Notes: generated by a model from the sequence alone, not told the origin. 24,693 nucleotides of DNA from Eubacteriales Family XIII. Incertae Sedis bacterium (GCA_031278255.1 JAITKU010000047.1:1-24693), one strand, 5' to 3'; positions 1 to 10,038 are shown, counted from the first letter of the stretch. Numbers and translations are program-made.

Positions 1-1370
1 TATATCATATACTCCGGGCGTACCAGGGCGTCGAAAGTTTCTTCCGTCAAAACGCCGAGTCGCACGGCTTCAGCCTTGAGCGTCGTGCCGTTCTCATGCG
101 CGGCCTTGGCGATCGAGGCGGCCTTGTCGTAGCCGATCACCGGCGTCAGACAGGTGACGAGCATTAACGAATCGTCGAGATGCCGCTTGATCACCGCCTC
201 ATTCGGCCGTATGCCGCGCGCGCAATGCGCGTCGAACGAGGCCGCCGCGTCGCCGAGCAGACGCACGGACTGAAGCAGGTTGTAGGCGAGAACGGGCATG
301 TATACGTTCAGTTGGAAATTCCCCTGTGACGCGGCCAAACCCACGGCAACGTCGTTGCCCATGACCTGACAGCAGACCATCGCAAGGGCCTCGCATTGCG
401 TCGGATTGACCTTGCCCGGCATAATGGAGCTGCCGGGTTCGTTCTCCGGTATGGAAAGCTCGCCGAGGCCGCAACGCGGTCCGCTCGCGAGGAGCCTGAC
501 ATCGTTCGCGATCTTCATCAGATCGGCGGCGAGCGCTTTCAGCGCCCCGTGCAGATGAACGAGCGCGTCCTTGCTCGTCAGCGCGTGAAATTTGTTTTCG
601 GCCGTTTCGCAGTCGATCGAGATGAGCGCGCCGATCCGCTCGGCCGCCAAGCGTCCGAAATCGGGATGCGCGTTCAGCCCCGTGCCGACGGCCGTACCGC
701 CTATGGCCAGCTTGCGCACGGGGACAAGCGCGCCCTCTATCATACGCCGCGTTTCCGTAAGCATGGCGCGCCAAGCGCCGATCTCCTGTCCGAGCGTCAA
801 GGGCGTCGCGTCCTGCAAGTGGGTGCGCCCGATCTTGACGATCCCCGCGTAGCTTTCGGACAGCGCCGCAAAACTCTCTTCCAGACGCGCGAGCCGCGGC
901 AACAGGAAGCGCGTGACCTCCGTGAGGGCCGCCGTGTGCATGGCCGTCGGAAACACGTCGTTGGAACTTTGGCCCTTGTTCACGTCGTCGTTCGGATGCA
1001 GACCCGTCATGTGCGCGATGACCTCATTCACATTCATATTGGTCTGCGTACCGCTTCCGGTCTGCCATACGGAGAGCGGAAACTGCTCGCCGCGCCCCGC
1101 GGAAAGGTCCCGCAGGATCGCGTCGCAAGCCCCCTCGATGGACTCCGCCTTTTCGGGCGCGAGAACGCCGAGCGCGCGATTCGCCTGCGCGGCCGCTTTC
1201 TTCACGATCACGAGCGCTTCGATGAGCGGGAGCGGCATCCGCTCTTCGCCGATCTTGAAATGCGTCAGGCTGCGCTGTGTCTGCGCGCCCCACAGCTTAT
1301 CGTTTTCCACCGAAACCTCGCCCATCGTGTCCCTCTCCGTGCGAAAACGCGAGGTGTTTTCCGCGCTCAT
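1..1370 (-). CDS. fumC: Class II fumarate hydratase, C-terminus cut by window edge
   Basis: Reversible hydration of fumarate to L-malate in the cytoplasm; iron-independent homotetrameric class II enzyme. About 456 residues are visible against a usual 460-467, so only the last few C-terminal residues lie beyond position 1. Seen: an N-terminus containing RTERDTMGEV and DKLWGAQTQRS, then TGSGTQTNMNVNEV, HPNDDVNKGQSSND, the catalytic-His segment KIGRTHLQDATPL, and the superfamily signature GSSIMPGKVNP. I place the start at ATG 1370-1368. It overlaps the TGA of the upstream malic enzyme gene as ATGA, which suggests translational coupling. A second ATG (1325-1323) would remove the conserved RTERDT residues and is less likely. 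The pairing with malic enzyme suggests both serve the pyruvate-malate-fumarate segment. All active-site motifs are intact. Confidence 0.96.
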   Translation of the reverse strand, partial: MSAENTSRFRTERDTMGEVSVENDKLWGAQTQRSLTHFKIGEERMPLPLIEALVIVKKAAAQANRALGVLAPEKAESIEGACDAILRDLSAGRGEQFPLSVWQTGSGTQTNMNVNEVIAHMTGLHPNDDVNKGQSSNDVFPTAMHTAALTEVTRFLLPRLARLEESFAALSESYAGIVKIGRTHLQDATPLTLGQEIGAWRAMLTETRRMIEGALVPVRKLAIGGTAVGTGLNAHPDFGRLAAERIGALISIDCETAENKFHALTSKDALVHLHGALKALAADLMKIANDVRLLASGPRCGLGELSIPENEPGSSIMPGKVNPTQCEALAMVCCQVMGNDVAVGLAASQGNFQLNVYMPVLAYNLLQSVRLLGDAAASFDAHCARGIRPNEAVIKRHLDDSLMLVTCLTPVIGYDKAASIAKAAHENGTTLKAEAVRLGVLTEETFDALVRPEYMI

Positions 1371-2527
1371 GCCCGGTTCCAGGCGCGCGCCACGGCCTCC
1401 GCCACGGCGTCCGCGACCGTCTCGTCGAACGCGCCGGGGAGGATGTAGTCCGGGCTTAACTCGCCCGGCTTCACCACGTCCGCCAGCGCGCGCGCGGCGG
1501 CAAGCTTCATTTCCTCCGTGACGGCTTTGGCGCGGGCCGCAAACGCGCCCTTGAACACGCCCGGAAAAGCGAGTACGTTGTTGATCTGATTCGGAAAATC
1601 GGAGCGCCCCGTACCGACGATCGCGGCCCCCGCGGTCTTTGCCAAAAGCGGCATGATCTCCGGCTCCGGATTCGACATCGCGAATATGATGGGGTCCTTG
1701 TTCATGGACGCGACCATATCCTCCGTCAGAAGCCGCGGACCGGACACGCCTATGAAGAGATCGCGGCCCGCCGTCGCCTCGACCAAGCCACCCCTAAGAT
1801 CCCCCTTGTTTGTGATTTCAAGCAAGTCGATCTTGTATTCGGAGAGCGTGGACAGTCTGTTCGGGCTGAGGATCCCCTCGCTGTCGCAGACTACGATATC
1901 GCGGAGTCCGAGGGCGAGCAACATCTTCGTTACGGCCGTGCCGGCCGCGCCCGCGCCGTTGATCACGGCCTTGACGCTTTCCAAGGGCTTTTCGAGCAGC
2001 TTGCAGGCGTTGATCACAGCCGCGGAAACCACGATGGCCGTGCCGTGCTGATCATCGTGAAAGACGGGTATATCGAGCTGTTCCCGCAGTCTGCGCTCGA
2101 TCTCGAAGCAGCGCGGCGCCGCGATATCTTCCAGATTGATACCGCCGAATACCGGCGCGATGTTCCGCACGATACGCACGATTTCATCGCTGTCCTGCGT
2201 TTCGAGACAGATCGGAACGGCATCGATGCCGCCGAAAGCCTTGAACAGGATCGCCTTGCCCTCCATGACGGGGATGGACGCGAGTCCGCCGATATTGCCG
2301 AGGCCGAGTACCGCCGATCCGTCGCTCACGACCGCGACCGTGCGCCCTTTCAGCGTGTATTTATAGGCGTTTTCGGGATCGTCCCGTATCGCCGTGCAGG
2401 GCTGCGCCACACCCGGCGTGTAGGCCGTGGACAGATCGTCCCTGTTCTTCAGCGGGACCTTGGAGATTATCTCCAGCTTCCCGCGGTTCGCCTCGTGCAA
2501 TTTCAGCGATTCTTCATAATAATTCAT
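1367..2527 (-). CDS. Malic enzyme (malate dehydrogenase, oxaloacetate-decarboxylating), short bacterial form
   Basis: Oxidative decarboxylation of malate to pyruvate and CO2 with NAD(P)+, or the reverse. The protein has 386 residues, typical of the short bacterial malic enzymes without a phosphotransacetylase domain. Seen: AYTPGVAQPC with the catalytic Tyr36, EGKAILFKAFGG with the catalytic Lys91, metal-ligand regions NLEDIAAPRC (Glu133-Asp134) and PVFHDDQHGTA (Asp158/159), and the Rossmann motif GAGAAG at 191-196. Asp215 follows the second strand (VCDSEG), which hints at NAD preference, though that is inference. The start ATG at 2527-2525 has GGAGA about 5-7 bases upstream. A longer in-frame extension to 2584 lacks family similarity. 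Its TGA overlaps the fumC start by 4 nt, and glnS ends 47 bp upstream, so glnS, this gene and fumC may share a transcript. Confidence 0.95.
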   Translation of the reverse strand: MNYYEESLKLHEANRGKLEIISKVPLKNRDDLSTAYTPGVAQPCTAIRDDPENAYKYTLKGRTVAVVSDGSAVLGLGNIGGLASIPVMEGKAILFKAFGGIDAVPICLETQDSDEIVRIVRNIAPVFGGINLEDIAAPRCFEIERRLREQLDIPVFHDDQHGTAIVVSAAVINACKLLEKPLESVKAVINGAGAAGTAVTKMLLALGLRDIVVCDSEGILSPNRLSTLSEYKIDLLEITNKGDLRGGLVEATAGRDLFIGVSGPRLLTEDMVASMNKDPIIFAMSNPEPEIMPLLAKTAGAAIVGTGRSDFPNQINNVLAFPGVFKGAFAARAKAVTEEMKLAAARALADVVKPGELSPDYILPGAFDETVADAVAEAVARAWNRA

Positions 2528-2574
2528 GCTTGTCTCCATTCGATGGCGCCGCTTTGTCCAAGGTCCCGGGATCC

Positions 2575-4248
<1,674 letters not shown>

Positions 4249-4463
4249 CTCCTCCTCCTTATCGTTGGCACGACCGCGCGTTTCCGCCCGGTTGATCCCA
4301 TCGCTTCCGCGCGAAACCGAAGCGCCGCCGTTTTTCGATTTTGGCGCCGCGAAGAATCGCAACGCAACAAAACGATACACCCCGTCTCGCGACGGAGGCA
4401 TACGTTCGCAGTTCTTATTATGCAAACGGGTCAATGCCCCGCGCTCTTGTTGCGGGACAATTC

Positions 4464-4492
4464 ATTGTCTCACACTTTCGGCAAAAACGCAA
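4464..4492 (-). promoter_or_regulatory. Candidate glnS promoter with overlapping palindrome
   Basis: Minus strand: TTGCGT (4492-4487), 17-nt spacer, GACAAT (4469-4464). Both boxes are imperfect sigma-A matches with ideal spacing. The -10 box is one arm of a palindrome, GACAAT-TC-ATTGTC (4456-4469), so a repressor could act here; that is inference. The leader to the glnS ATG would be about 210 nt. Confidence 0.35.
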
Positions 4493-4540
4493 GATCACAG
4501 CGTCGAAACGCAAAAGAATACGCGCTTTTTCCGTTAAGCC

Positions 4541-4575
4541 AAAAAAAGGGGCGCCCCATCCCGGGGCGGCCCTTT
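4541..4575 (-). terminator. Rho-independent terminator downstream of patA
   Basis: Read on the minus strand, a hairpin with AAAGGG and a CCGCCCC arm pairs with GGGGCG and CCCTTT arms (one G-G mismatch, 5-nt loop). It is followed directly by a run of seven T. It lies about 290 bp past the patA stop and ahead of the glnS promoter, so it separates the two transcripts. Confidence 0.8.
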
Positions 4576-4779
4576 CGCGTACGCAAACGCAACGCATGTT
4601 ATAACGAAACCCTCTTGCTGCTTCGGTCGTTCAATCCGGCGGCCTGCGCAACATATATAAAACCCCTGTTGGAAACCCCAATCCGTGCAGACATCCTATA
4701 TCGCTTGCATTTCAATTTTGGCTCCGTCTGACATTCGGCTTCGCCTCATTCCTCCGTTCGCCCGAGGCTCACTTCGCCG

Positions 4780-4818
4780 GCCTGTTTTACACTGCGGCTG
4801 AAGCCGCGTAAAACAGGC
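4780..4818. repeat. Long inverted repeat with two stacked stems
   Basis: Arms GCCTGTTTTAC (4780-4790) and GTAAAACAGGC (4808-4818) are perfect 11-bp complements. They enclose a second perfect stem, GCGGCT/AGCCGC (4794-4799 and 4802-4807), with a GA loop and a 3-nt bulge. It has no T-run on either side, so it is not a standard terminator. It lies 47 bp past the patA stop and may stabilise the mRNA 3' end or be a REP-like palindrome. Confidence 0.75.
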
Positions 4819-4864
4819 GACTTTGAGCGCGGGAAGCACCCAAATTGTTCATCCGAAATTCGCA

Positions 4865-6226
4865 TTACAGCTTGAATTCTTTCTTCGTATCCGCCAGCGC
4901 CTCATCGAGCCTGCCGATCACGGCGTTGATGCTCTCCTCGCTCAGGACGGCGGGCGGCTCGATACGGACCGTCTTGGCGTTCACAAGGGTTCCGGCCGTC
5001 ATGACGTGGCGCGCGAACAGCCCCTTTGTGACGCTGTAGCCGACCTCGGCCTCCGGAAATTCCATGCAGATCAAGAGGCCCGCGCCCCGATAGGCGGTCA
5101 GCACGGTCGGATACTTCTTCTTCAGTTCCGCAAGCTTGCCCATGATGTAATCGCCCTTTTCCTTGCACATCCCCGGCACATCGTTTTCGAGCATGAATTT
5201 GATCGTGGAGATCGCCGCGGAACAGGCCAGCGGATTGCCTCCGAAAGTCGGCGAGCCGAGGATCCACGGATTGTCGATCAGCTTGTCCACCCACATCTTG
5301 GGACGGGCGATGATCCCCGTGATCGGCATGATACCGCCGCCGAAAGCCTTGCCGTAGGTCATGATATCCGGCACGACGCCCTCGTACTCGCAGCGCCACA
5401 TGGTTCCCGTCCTGCCCATGCCCGTCTGTATCTCGTCGAGGATCAGCGCCACGCCGTACTTGTCGCAGATCTCGCGGACTTTCTTCAGATATCCGGCGGG
5501 CGGAATGATGACGCCGGCCTCGCCCTGTATCGGTTCGAGAATGACGGCGGCGACTTTCTCGCCTACGGTTTGCAGATTCTTCACGGCCGCTTCAAGCGCC
5601 GCCGCGTTGCCGTATTCGACGTGCTGCACCTGCTGTATCATCGGGGTATAGTCCTCCCGGTAAGCGCCCTTGCCGCCCATGGAGATCGCGCCCATGGATT
5701 TGCCGTGGAAAGCGCCGATGCTCGAAATGAACCACCTGCCGCCCGTCGCGAGCCGGGCCAGCTTCAAGGACATCTCCACGGCCTCCGCGCCGCCGTTTGT
5801 AAAGAAGCAATACTGCAGGTCTCCCGGCGTGATCATCGCGAGGATATTCGCGAGATAACCCCTGAGCGGGTCCACGAGTTCCTGCGAGTGGAGCGCGTAT
5901 TTGTTGAGCTGTGCCTGTACCGTCTTTAAAATCTCGGGATTCCTGTGGCCGCAGGTGAATATGCCGAAACCGCCGAGACAATCGATGAACTGCGTCCCAT
6001 AGAGGTCCTCAAAATGGTCCACGCTGTCCGTCCACTCCACAAAGGCGGCGTCTGTGGAAACGGACTTCCTGTATTCCAGCCACCCCGGGTTGACGTTCTC
6101 ATTGAAATTCTTGATGGATTCTTTGACAATACTGTCCTTTTCTTCTTTTGTAAGCGTATCTCTTTCAATAAAGCCCACCACTTTCCGGGCTTCTTCCAGT
6201 GCGCGTTCTCTGTTGTAAGCAGTCAT
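4865..6226 (-). CDS. patA: Putrescine aminotransferase (class III PLP aminotransferase)
   Basis: Transfers an amino group from putrescine (also cadaverine) to 2-oxoglutarate, giving 4-aminobutanal and glutamate; first step of a putrescine breakdown route. It has 453 residues, close to E. coli PatA/YgjG. Seen: FFTNGGAEAVEMSLKLAR (PLP phosphate site), AFHGKSMGA, VILEPIQGEAG, LILDEIQTGMGRTG with Asp264, and the Schiff-base lysine in YGKAFGGG (Lys293). The segments ITGIIARP and TFGGNPLACSAA resemble the YgjG subfamily. The N-terminal extension of about 60 residues before the core is also typical of YgjG. The start at 6226-6224 has GGAGGA six bases upstream; the ATG two codons earlier touches that box and is unlikely. 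It stands alone, divergent from thrE. Ornithine or acetylornithine aminotransferase is a less likely alternative. Confidence 0.88.
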   Translation of the reverse strand: MTAYNRERALEEARKVVGFIERDTLTKEEKDSIVKESIKNFNENVNPGWLEYRKSVSTDAAFVEWTDSVDHFEDLYGTQFIDCLGGFGIFTCGHRNPEILKTVQAQLNKYALHSQELVDPLRGYLANILAMITPGDLQYCFFTNGGAEAVEMSLKLARLATGGRWFISSIGAFHGKSMGAISMGGKGAYREDYTPMIQQVQHVEYGNAAALEAAVKNLQTVGEKVAAVILEPIQGEAGVIIPPAGYLKKVREICDKYGVALILDEIQTGMGRTGTMWRCEYEGVVPDIMTYGKAFGGGIMPITGIIARPKMWVDKLIDNPWILGSPTFGGNPLACSAAISTIKFMLENDVPGMCKEKGDYIMGKLAELKKKYPTVLTAYRGAGLLICMEFPEAEVGYSVTKGLFARHVMTAGTLVNAKTVRIEPPAVLSEESINAVIGRLDEALADTKKEFKL

Positions 6227-6813
6227 AATCATTCCTCCGTTTTCTGTTCTCCGTTCGTGCGTCACCCTTGACGCGGTTCGTCGCGAGAAGAAACAGATCG
6301 CGATGTTCCGGAGCGGTTTTCGCGTCCCCGAAACAAAGCTTTCCTATTTCATACTGAATATACATTCAAGATTTGTGCCGGCGGGCGGTTTCTTTGAGAG
6401 AATCGGAAAGGGAATCGCGGGGCAGGGGGCGCAAAACCGCAAAAGCCGCACAGCGCAAGCCTTTCGCCGTTTTGACGCGTACGGCGCGGCGCCGACCGGA
6501 GGCGCGCCCGGATATATACTGTATTTTTCCGGTATGCAAATCGCCTCGCGTTTGCGACAAAAATCTCATATTTGAGACGCGGCCGCACCCCGCGCGCACA
6601 GCAGTCCTCCCCCGGCCCGGCCGCGCGGAGCGCACCCAAATGGTTCAAGGGGCGTTTTTCTTGCATTGCGCCCCGCCGTCCGGTACAATGACAGCAGACC
6701 GCCGCGCCCGCGCCGGGCGCGCGATTCGGCATCCGGCCGGTGTGCGGACAAATGACAAAGGCGTCTGCGATTTTGCCCGCGGCAAAGGCGCGCGGGAGCT
6801 TGGGAGAGTTTCG
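6227..6813. other. 587-bp divergent intergenic region between patA and thrE
   Basis: No gene supported. It must contain promoters for both patA (minus) and thrE (plus). The clearest is a thrE candidate at 6661-6689. A short hairpin (arms TCTCA/TGAGA, 6564-6577) with a T-run on its minus-strand side is present, but no minus-strand gene lies upstream for it to terminate. Reading frames that extend thrE back through this region have arginine-rich, low-similarity translations and look non-coding. Confidence 0.65.
6661..6689 (+). promoter_or_regulatory. Candidate thrE promoter
   Basis: TTGCAT (6661-6666), 17-nt spacer, TACAAT (6684-6689). The -10 box is a 5/6 match, the -35 box is weak, and spacing is ideal. 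The predicted transcript would begin near 6696, leaving a leader of about 118 nt before the thrE ATG. Confidence 0.4.
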
Positions 6814-8079
6814 ATGATAGACCAAAAGCAAAAACGCATCCTGATTTTGGCGCTGTTCGCGGGGGAACTGATGATGAAGAGCGGCGCGGAGGTGTACCGC
6901 GTGGAGGATACGATCACGCGCATTTGCCACGCCTGCAAGATCCCCTACGTGGAGTGCTTCGCGACAACCACGGGCATATTCCTGTCGATCGACAGGGGAG
7001 ACCGGAATGGGGATATGCACACCTTCATAAAGCGGATCGCAGGGACTTCGATAGATTTGGAACGAATCTCCGCGCTCAATGAGTTTTCGCGCACGTTCAC
7101 CTCTACGGATATGAGCGTGGAGGAGGGCTTTGAGCGGCTGCGCGCGATCGAGCGCAAAAGGCCCTACGGCCTGCCCCTGAACGCTTTAGGCGCGCTCTTC
7201 ATAGGGGTCACGCTCTGCCCCTGCTTCGGGGGACGGGTCTTGGACTCGCTCTCTTGCGCGCTCGTCACCGTACTGGCCTATTTGTTTTCCCTCTGCATCG
7301 GCAGACTGCATTTGAACACGTTCACGGGTACCTTTTTGTGCTGTTTCGTTTGCGCCCTCCTCGCGGTCGCGGGGTGGGAACTCGACCTCGTGTCGAGCGT
7401 GGCGCCGGTGATCATCGGCGCGATCACGCTCTTCATGCCGGGGGTGGCCATCACGAACGCGGCGCGAGACCTCCTTTCGGGGGATATGCTCGCCGGCGTC
7501 GCGCGTTCCGCGGAGGCGTTCATCACGGCCGTGGCCATTGCGGGCGGCGTGGGTATCGCGCTGAAAATCTGGTCGATGGCGCGGGGCGGCTTCCCCGCGG
7601 AAACCGCGATCCGCTACCCGCTCTACGCGTTCTTCATCCTCGCGTTCTTCACGACGCTCGGGTTCTGCTTTCAATTCCACGTGCCGCGAAAGCACTGGGC
7701 GGCGGCCTCGTTCGTCGGCGCCTGCGGTTTCTGGCTCTATCAGTACGGCACGCTGCTCCTCGGCTACTCGGCCCCCTCCGCCGGCTTTCTCAGCGCGGGT
7801 CTCGTGGCGCTGCTCGCGGAACTGTGTTCGCGGGCCGGCAAGGACGCGACCACGCTCTTCATCATCCCCGGCATCGTCCCGCTCGTGCCGGGGACCGGCA
7901 TGTACGCAACCATGCTCTACATGTTGCAGAGCGATTTCTCAAACGCGGCGGAGATGGGGGTCCGCTCTCTGCTTATCGCCGGCTGCATAGCCATCGGTTT
8001 GATCTCCGTCGCCTCGCTCACGCGCATGGCGGTCGCCGCGCAGAAGAAAGCGGCGGGGCTTTTTCGCGGGAAGCGCTGA
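6814..8079 (+). CDS. thrE: Threonine/serine exporter, ThrE family, two-domain form
   Basis: Inner-membrane exporter of L-threonine and L-serine, driven by the membrane potential or proton gradient in characterised relatives. It has 421 residues. The N-terminal soluble domain (about 1-115) contains the family segments GELMMKSGAEVYRVEDT and CFATTTGIFLSI. Ten or so hydrophobic segments follow from about residue 120 (LGALFIGVTLCP, LFMPGVAITNAARDLLSGD, FIIPGIVPLVPGTGMY). The repeated PGxxxxxxxxR/Y patterns mark both the YjjP-like and YjjB-like halves, so the two proteins that are separate in many Bacillota are one chain here, as in Corynebacterium ThrE. The start ATG at 6814 follows GGGAGAG at good spacing; upstream in-frame sequence is not conserved. 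It is monocistronic, convergent with the ATP synthase operon and divergent from patA. Confidence 0.92.
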   Translation: MIDQKQKRILILALFAGELMMKSGAEVYRVEDTITRICHACKIPYVECFATTTGIFLSIDRGDRNGDMHTFIKRIAGTSIDLERISALNEFSRTFTSTDMSVEEGFERLRAIERKRPYGLPLNALGALFIGVTLCPCFGGRVLDSLSCALVTVLAYLFSLCIGRLHLNTFTGTFLCCFVCALLAVAGWELDLVSSVAPVIIGAITLFMPGVAITNAARDLLSGDMLAGVARSAEAFITAVAIAGGVGIALKIWSMARGGFPAETAIRYPLYAFFILAFFTTLGFCFQFHVPRKHWAAASFVGACGFWLYQYGTLLLGYSAPSAGFLSAGLVALLAELCSRAGKDATTLFIIPGIVPLVPGTGMYATMLYMLQSDFSNAAEMGVRSLLIAGCIAIGLISVASLTRMAVAAQKKAAGLFRGKR

Positions 8080-8095
8080 CCGGGCCGGGGCCCGG
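8080..8095 (+). repeat. GC-rich palindrome just after thrE
   Basis: CCGGGCC-GG-GGCCCGG begins one base after the thrE stop codon. It would form a very stable 7-bp stem in the thrE mRNA, but no U-tract follows. It may slow or protect the 3' end rather than terminate by itself. Confidence 0.5.
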
Positions 8096-8123
8096 CGTCC
8101 CTCCCACAGGCCGCCGTCCGACG

Positions 8124-8156
8124 AAAAAAGGCAGCGCCCCGAAAAAAGGCCCTGCC
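8124..8156 (-). terminator. Rho-independent terminator of the ATP synthase operon
   Basis: On the minus strand, arms GGCAG-G-GCC and GGC-G-CTGCC (one mismatched pair) flank a 9-nt loop and are followed directly by TTTTTT. It lies 47 bp past the atpC stop. On the plus strand the same stem could help end the convergent thrE transcript, but it lacks a U-tract there. Confidence 0.85.
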
Positions 8157-8202
8157 CCTTGTCTCCCGCGCGCGTTCGCGCGCGTCTTTGATGCCCCGAT
8201 GT

Positions 8203-8637
8203 TCAGCGTTTTCTGCGCAGACCGCCGCCGGCCACGCCGATACGCGTGTGCGCCTTGCTCCGCGCGACGCGGACTTTCATCAACTCCTGCTCGTCATCGG
8301 TCGCGCGCGTATGGGATTTGAGCCATTCCTCCGCCCGTTCGCCGGACCGCTTCGCGCGCTCAACGTCGATTTCCTCCGGCCATTCGGCATAATCGGCGAA
8401 GATCGTGAACTTGTCCTTGATATCGATAAAACCTCCCGAAACAGCGGCGATCCGAAAGTCTTTCCGTCCGGCCTCCTGTATCCAAAGTTCGCCCGTGGCG
8501 AGCAGCTTGCAGGCCCAGACATGGTTCGCCATAAAGCCCTCGTCGCCGGTAAGCGTGCGCGCGATCACGAGTTCCACCGCGCCGCGGTAGAACAGCTTCT
8601 CCGGCGTGATGATATCGAGCATAACGCTTTTAGGCAT
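8203..8637 (-). CDS. atpC: F-type ATP synthase subunit epsilon
   Basis: Central-stalk subunit that binds gamma and the c-ring and can inhibit ATP hydrolysis. It has 144 residues, a normal length. Seen: the N-terminal beta-sandwich opening MLDIITPEKLFYRG, then TGDEGFMANH (family GxxGxxxxxxxH pattern) and the segment IAAVSGGFIDIKDK. A helical C-terminal part rich in Arg and Glu follows. The ATG at 8637 overlaps the end of atpD by 8 bases (ATGCCTAA), and AAAGG lies about 10 bases upstream inside atpD. It is the last gene of the operon, and the terminator follows. Confidence 0.95.
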   Translation of the reverse strand: MPKSVMLDIITPEKLFYRGAVELVIARTLTGDEGFMANHVWACKLLATGELWIQEAGRKDFRIAAVSGGFIDIKDKFTIFADYAEWPEEIDVERAKRSGERAEEWLKSHTRATDDEQELMKVRVARSKAHTRIGVAGGGLRRKR

Positions 8638-10024
8638 GTTTCTCAAACCTTTCCACGACTTCATCTATGCCGCCCGCGAATAGGAAGAGGGCCTCGGGAA
8701 TGGCGTCGTGCTTGCCCTCCAGTATCTCGCGAAAGCCCTTGACCGTTTCCTTGAGCGTGACGTACTTGCCGGGCGTGCCCGTGAAAGCCTCGGCCACGCC
8801 GAAAGGCTGCGACATGAAACGCTGTATCTTCCGCGCGCGCGCGACGACGAGTTTGTCGTCGTCCGACAGTTCGTCCATGCCGAGGATCGCTATGATATCT
8901 TGCAAGTCCTTGTATTTTTGCAGCACCTCCTGCACGCCGCGCGCCGTGTTGTAGTGGTCATCGCCGAGGATCAGCGGGTCCATGATGCGCGAGGAGGAGG
9001 CAAGCGGATCGACGGCGGGATAAATGCCCAGTTCCGTGATGGCCCGCGACAGCGTTGTGGTCGCGTCCAAATGCGCGAAAGTGGTCGCCGGCGCGGGGTC
9101 CGTGAGGTCGTCCGCGGGGACGTAGATGGCTTGCACCGAGGTGATGGAACCCTTTTTTGTGGAGGTGATACGCTCCTGCAGCGCGCCCATCTCCGTCGCC
9201 AGCGTGGGCTGATAGCCCACCGAGGACGGAATGCGCCCGAGCAGGGCCGACACCTCGGAACCGGCCTGCGTAAACCGGAATATATTGTCGATGAACAGGA
9301 GTACGTCCTGACCGGCATCATCCCTGAAATACTCGGCCATTGTCAGGCCCGTGAGCGCCACGCGCATACGCGCGCCCGGCGGTTCGTTCATCTGCCCGAA
9401 AACCATGGCGGTCTTGGAGATTACGCCGGATTCTATCATTTCATAATAGAGGTCGTTTCCCTCCCGCGTCCGTTCGCCCACCCCGGCGAACACGGAGATC
9501 CCGCCGTGCTGTTTCGCGATGTTGCTGATCAATTCCTGTATGAGGACGGTCTTGCCCACGCCCGCGCCGCCGAAGAGTCCCACCTTGCCGCCCCTCGTGT
9601 ACGGCGCGATCAGATCGACAACCTTTATGCCCGTTTCAAATATCTGCGCCGTCGTGTCCTGATCCTCAAAACTCGGCGCCTGCTTGTGTATGGGCCGGCG
9701 CTGCGCCGCAACCACGGCTTCCTTATCGTCGATGTTCTCGCCTATGACGTTGAACAGCCTGCCGAGGACCTCCTCGCCGACCGGAACGGAGATCGGCGCG
9801 CCCGTGTTGTGGGCCGGCATCCCCCGCCGCAAGCCGTCCGTCGAGGACAGCGAAACACAGCGGACCACGTCGTCCCCGATATGCTGCGCCACCTCGGTCA
9901 CGATCGACCGGCCCGCCGCGTCTATCGTAATGGCGCTGAGAAGCTCCGGCATCTCTTCCGGCGCGAACTTAATGTCCACCACCGGCCCTATGATCTGCTG
10001 TACCTTTCCCGAATGTTCGCTCAT
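8630..10024 (-). CDS. atpD: F-type ATP synthase subunit beta
   Basis: Catalytic subunit of the F1 hexamer, where ADP and phosphate are joined. It has 464 residues. Seen: the opening GKVQQIIGPVVDIKF, Walker A GGAGVGKT at 152-159, the catalytic-Glu region GVGERTREGNDLY, Walker B DVLLFIDNIFRF, and the DELSEED-loop equivalent DELSDDD near the C-terminus. The start ATG at 10024 has GGAGG six bases upstream; the ATG four codons earlier sits at that box and is unlikely. It is 14 bp downstream of atpG and overlaps atpC by 8 bp. Confidence 0.98.
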   Translation of the reverse strand: MSEHSGKVQQIIGPVVDIKFAPEEMPELLSAITIDAAGRSIVTEVAQHIGDDVVRCVSLSSTDGLRRGMPAHNTGAPISVPVGEEVLGRLFNVIGENIDDKEAVVAAQRRPIHKQAPSFEDQDTTAQIFETGIKVVDLIAPYTRGGKVGLFGGAGVGKTVLIQELISNIAKQHGGISVFAGVGERTREGNDLYYEMIESGVISKTAMVFGQMNEPPGARMRVALTGLTMAEYFRDDAGQDVLLFIDNIFRFTQAGSEVSALLGRIPSSVGYQPTLATEMGALQERITSTKKGSITSVQAIYVPADDLTDPAPATTFAHLDATTTLSRAITELGIYPAVDPLASSSRIMDPLILGDDHYNTARGVQEVLQKYKDLQDIIAILGMDELSDDDKLVVARARKIQRFMSQPFGVAEAFTGTPGKYVTLKETVKGFREILEGKHDAIPEALFLFAGGIDEVVERFEKHA

Positions 10025-10038
10025 ATATTCCTCCATAG

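Larger units (their letters stand above)
4249..4864. other. 616-bp intergenic region between glnS and patA
   Basis: There is no convincing gene here. Reading right to left it holds a long inverted repeat (4780-4818), AT-rich unassigned sequence, a rho-independent terminator on the minus strand (4541-4575) that would end the patA transcript, a candidate glnS promoter (4464-4492) and about 200 bases of glnS leader. No T-box, tRNA or CRISPR repeat was recognised. Confidence 0.7.

Noticed and set aside
396..1448. Long plus-strand frame opposite fumC, and many similar long antisense frames across the window
   Set aside because: High GC creates long antisense frames. Each lies opposite a well-identified gene and has an Arg/His-rich translation without domains.
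4249..4460. Possible T-box riboswitch before glnS
   Set aside because: The conserved T-box core was not found on the minus strand, and no antiterminator/terminator pair is present.
4620..4650. tRNA T-arm-like sequence GGTCGTTCAATCC
   Set aside because: No acceptor stem, D-arm or anticodon arm can be built around it.
6559..6577. Small hairpin with T-run on the minus strand upstream of thrE
   Set aside because: The stem is only 5 bp and no minus-strand gene lies upstream for it to terminate.
6373..6813. N-terminal extension of thrE of about 147 codons
   Set aside because: The translation is arginine-rich and unlike ThrE. The ATG at 6814 has a good ribosome site and gives the normal family N-terminus.
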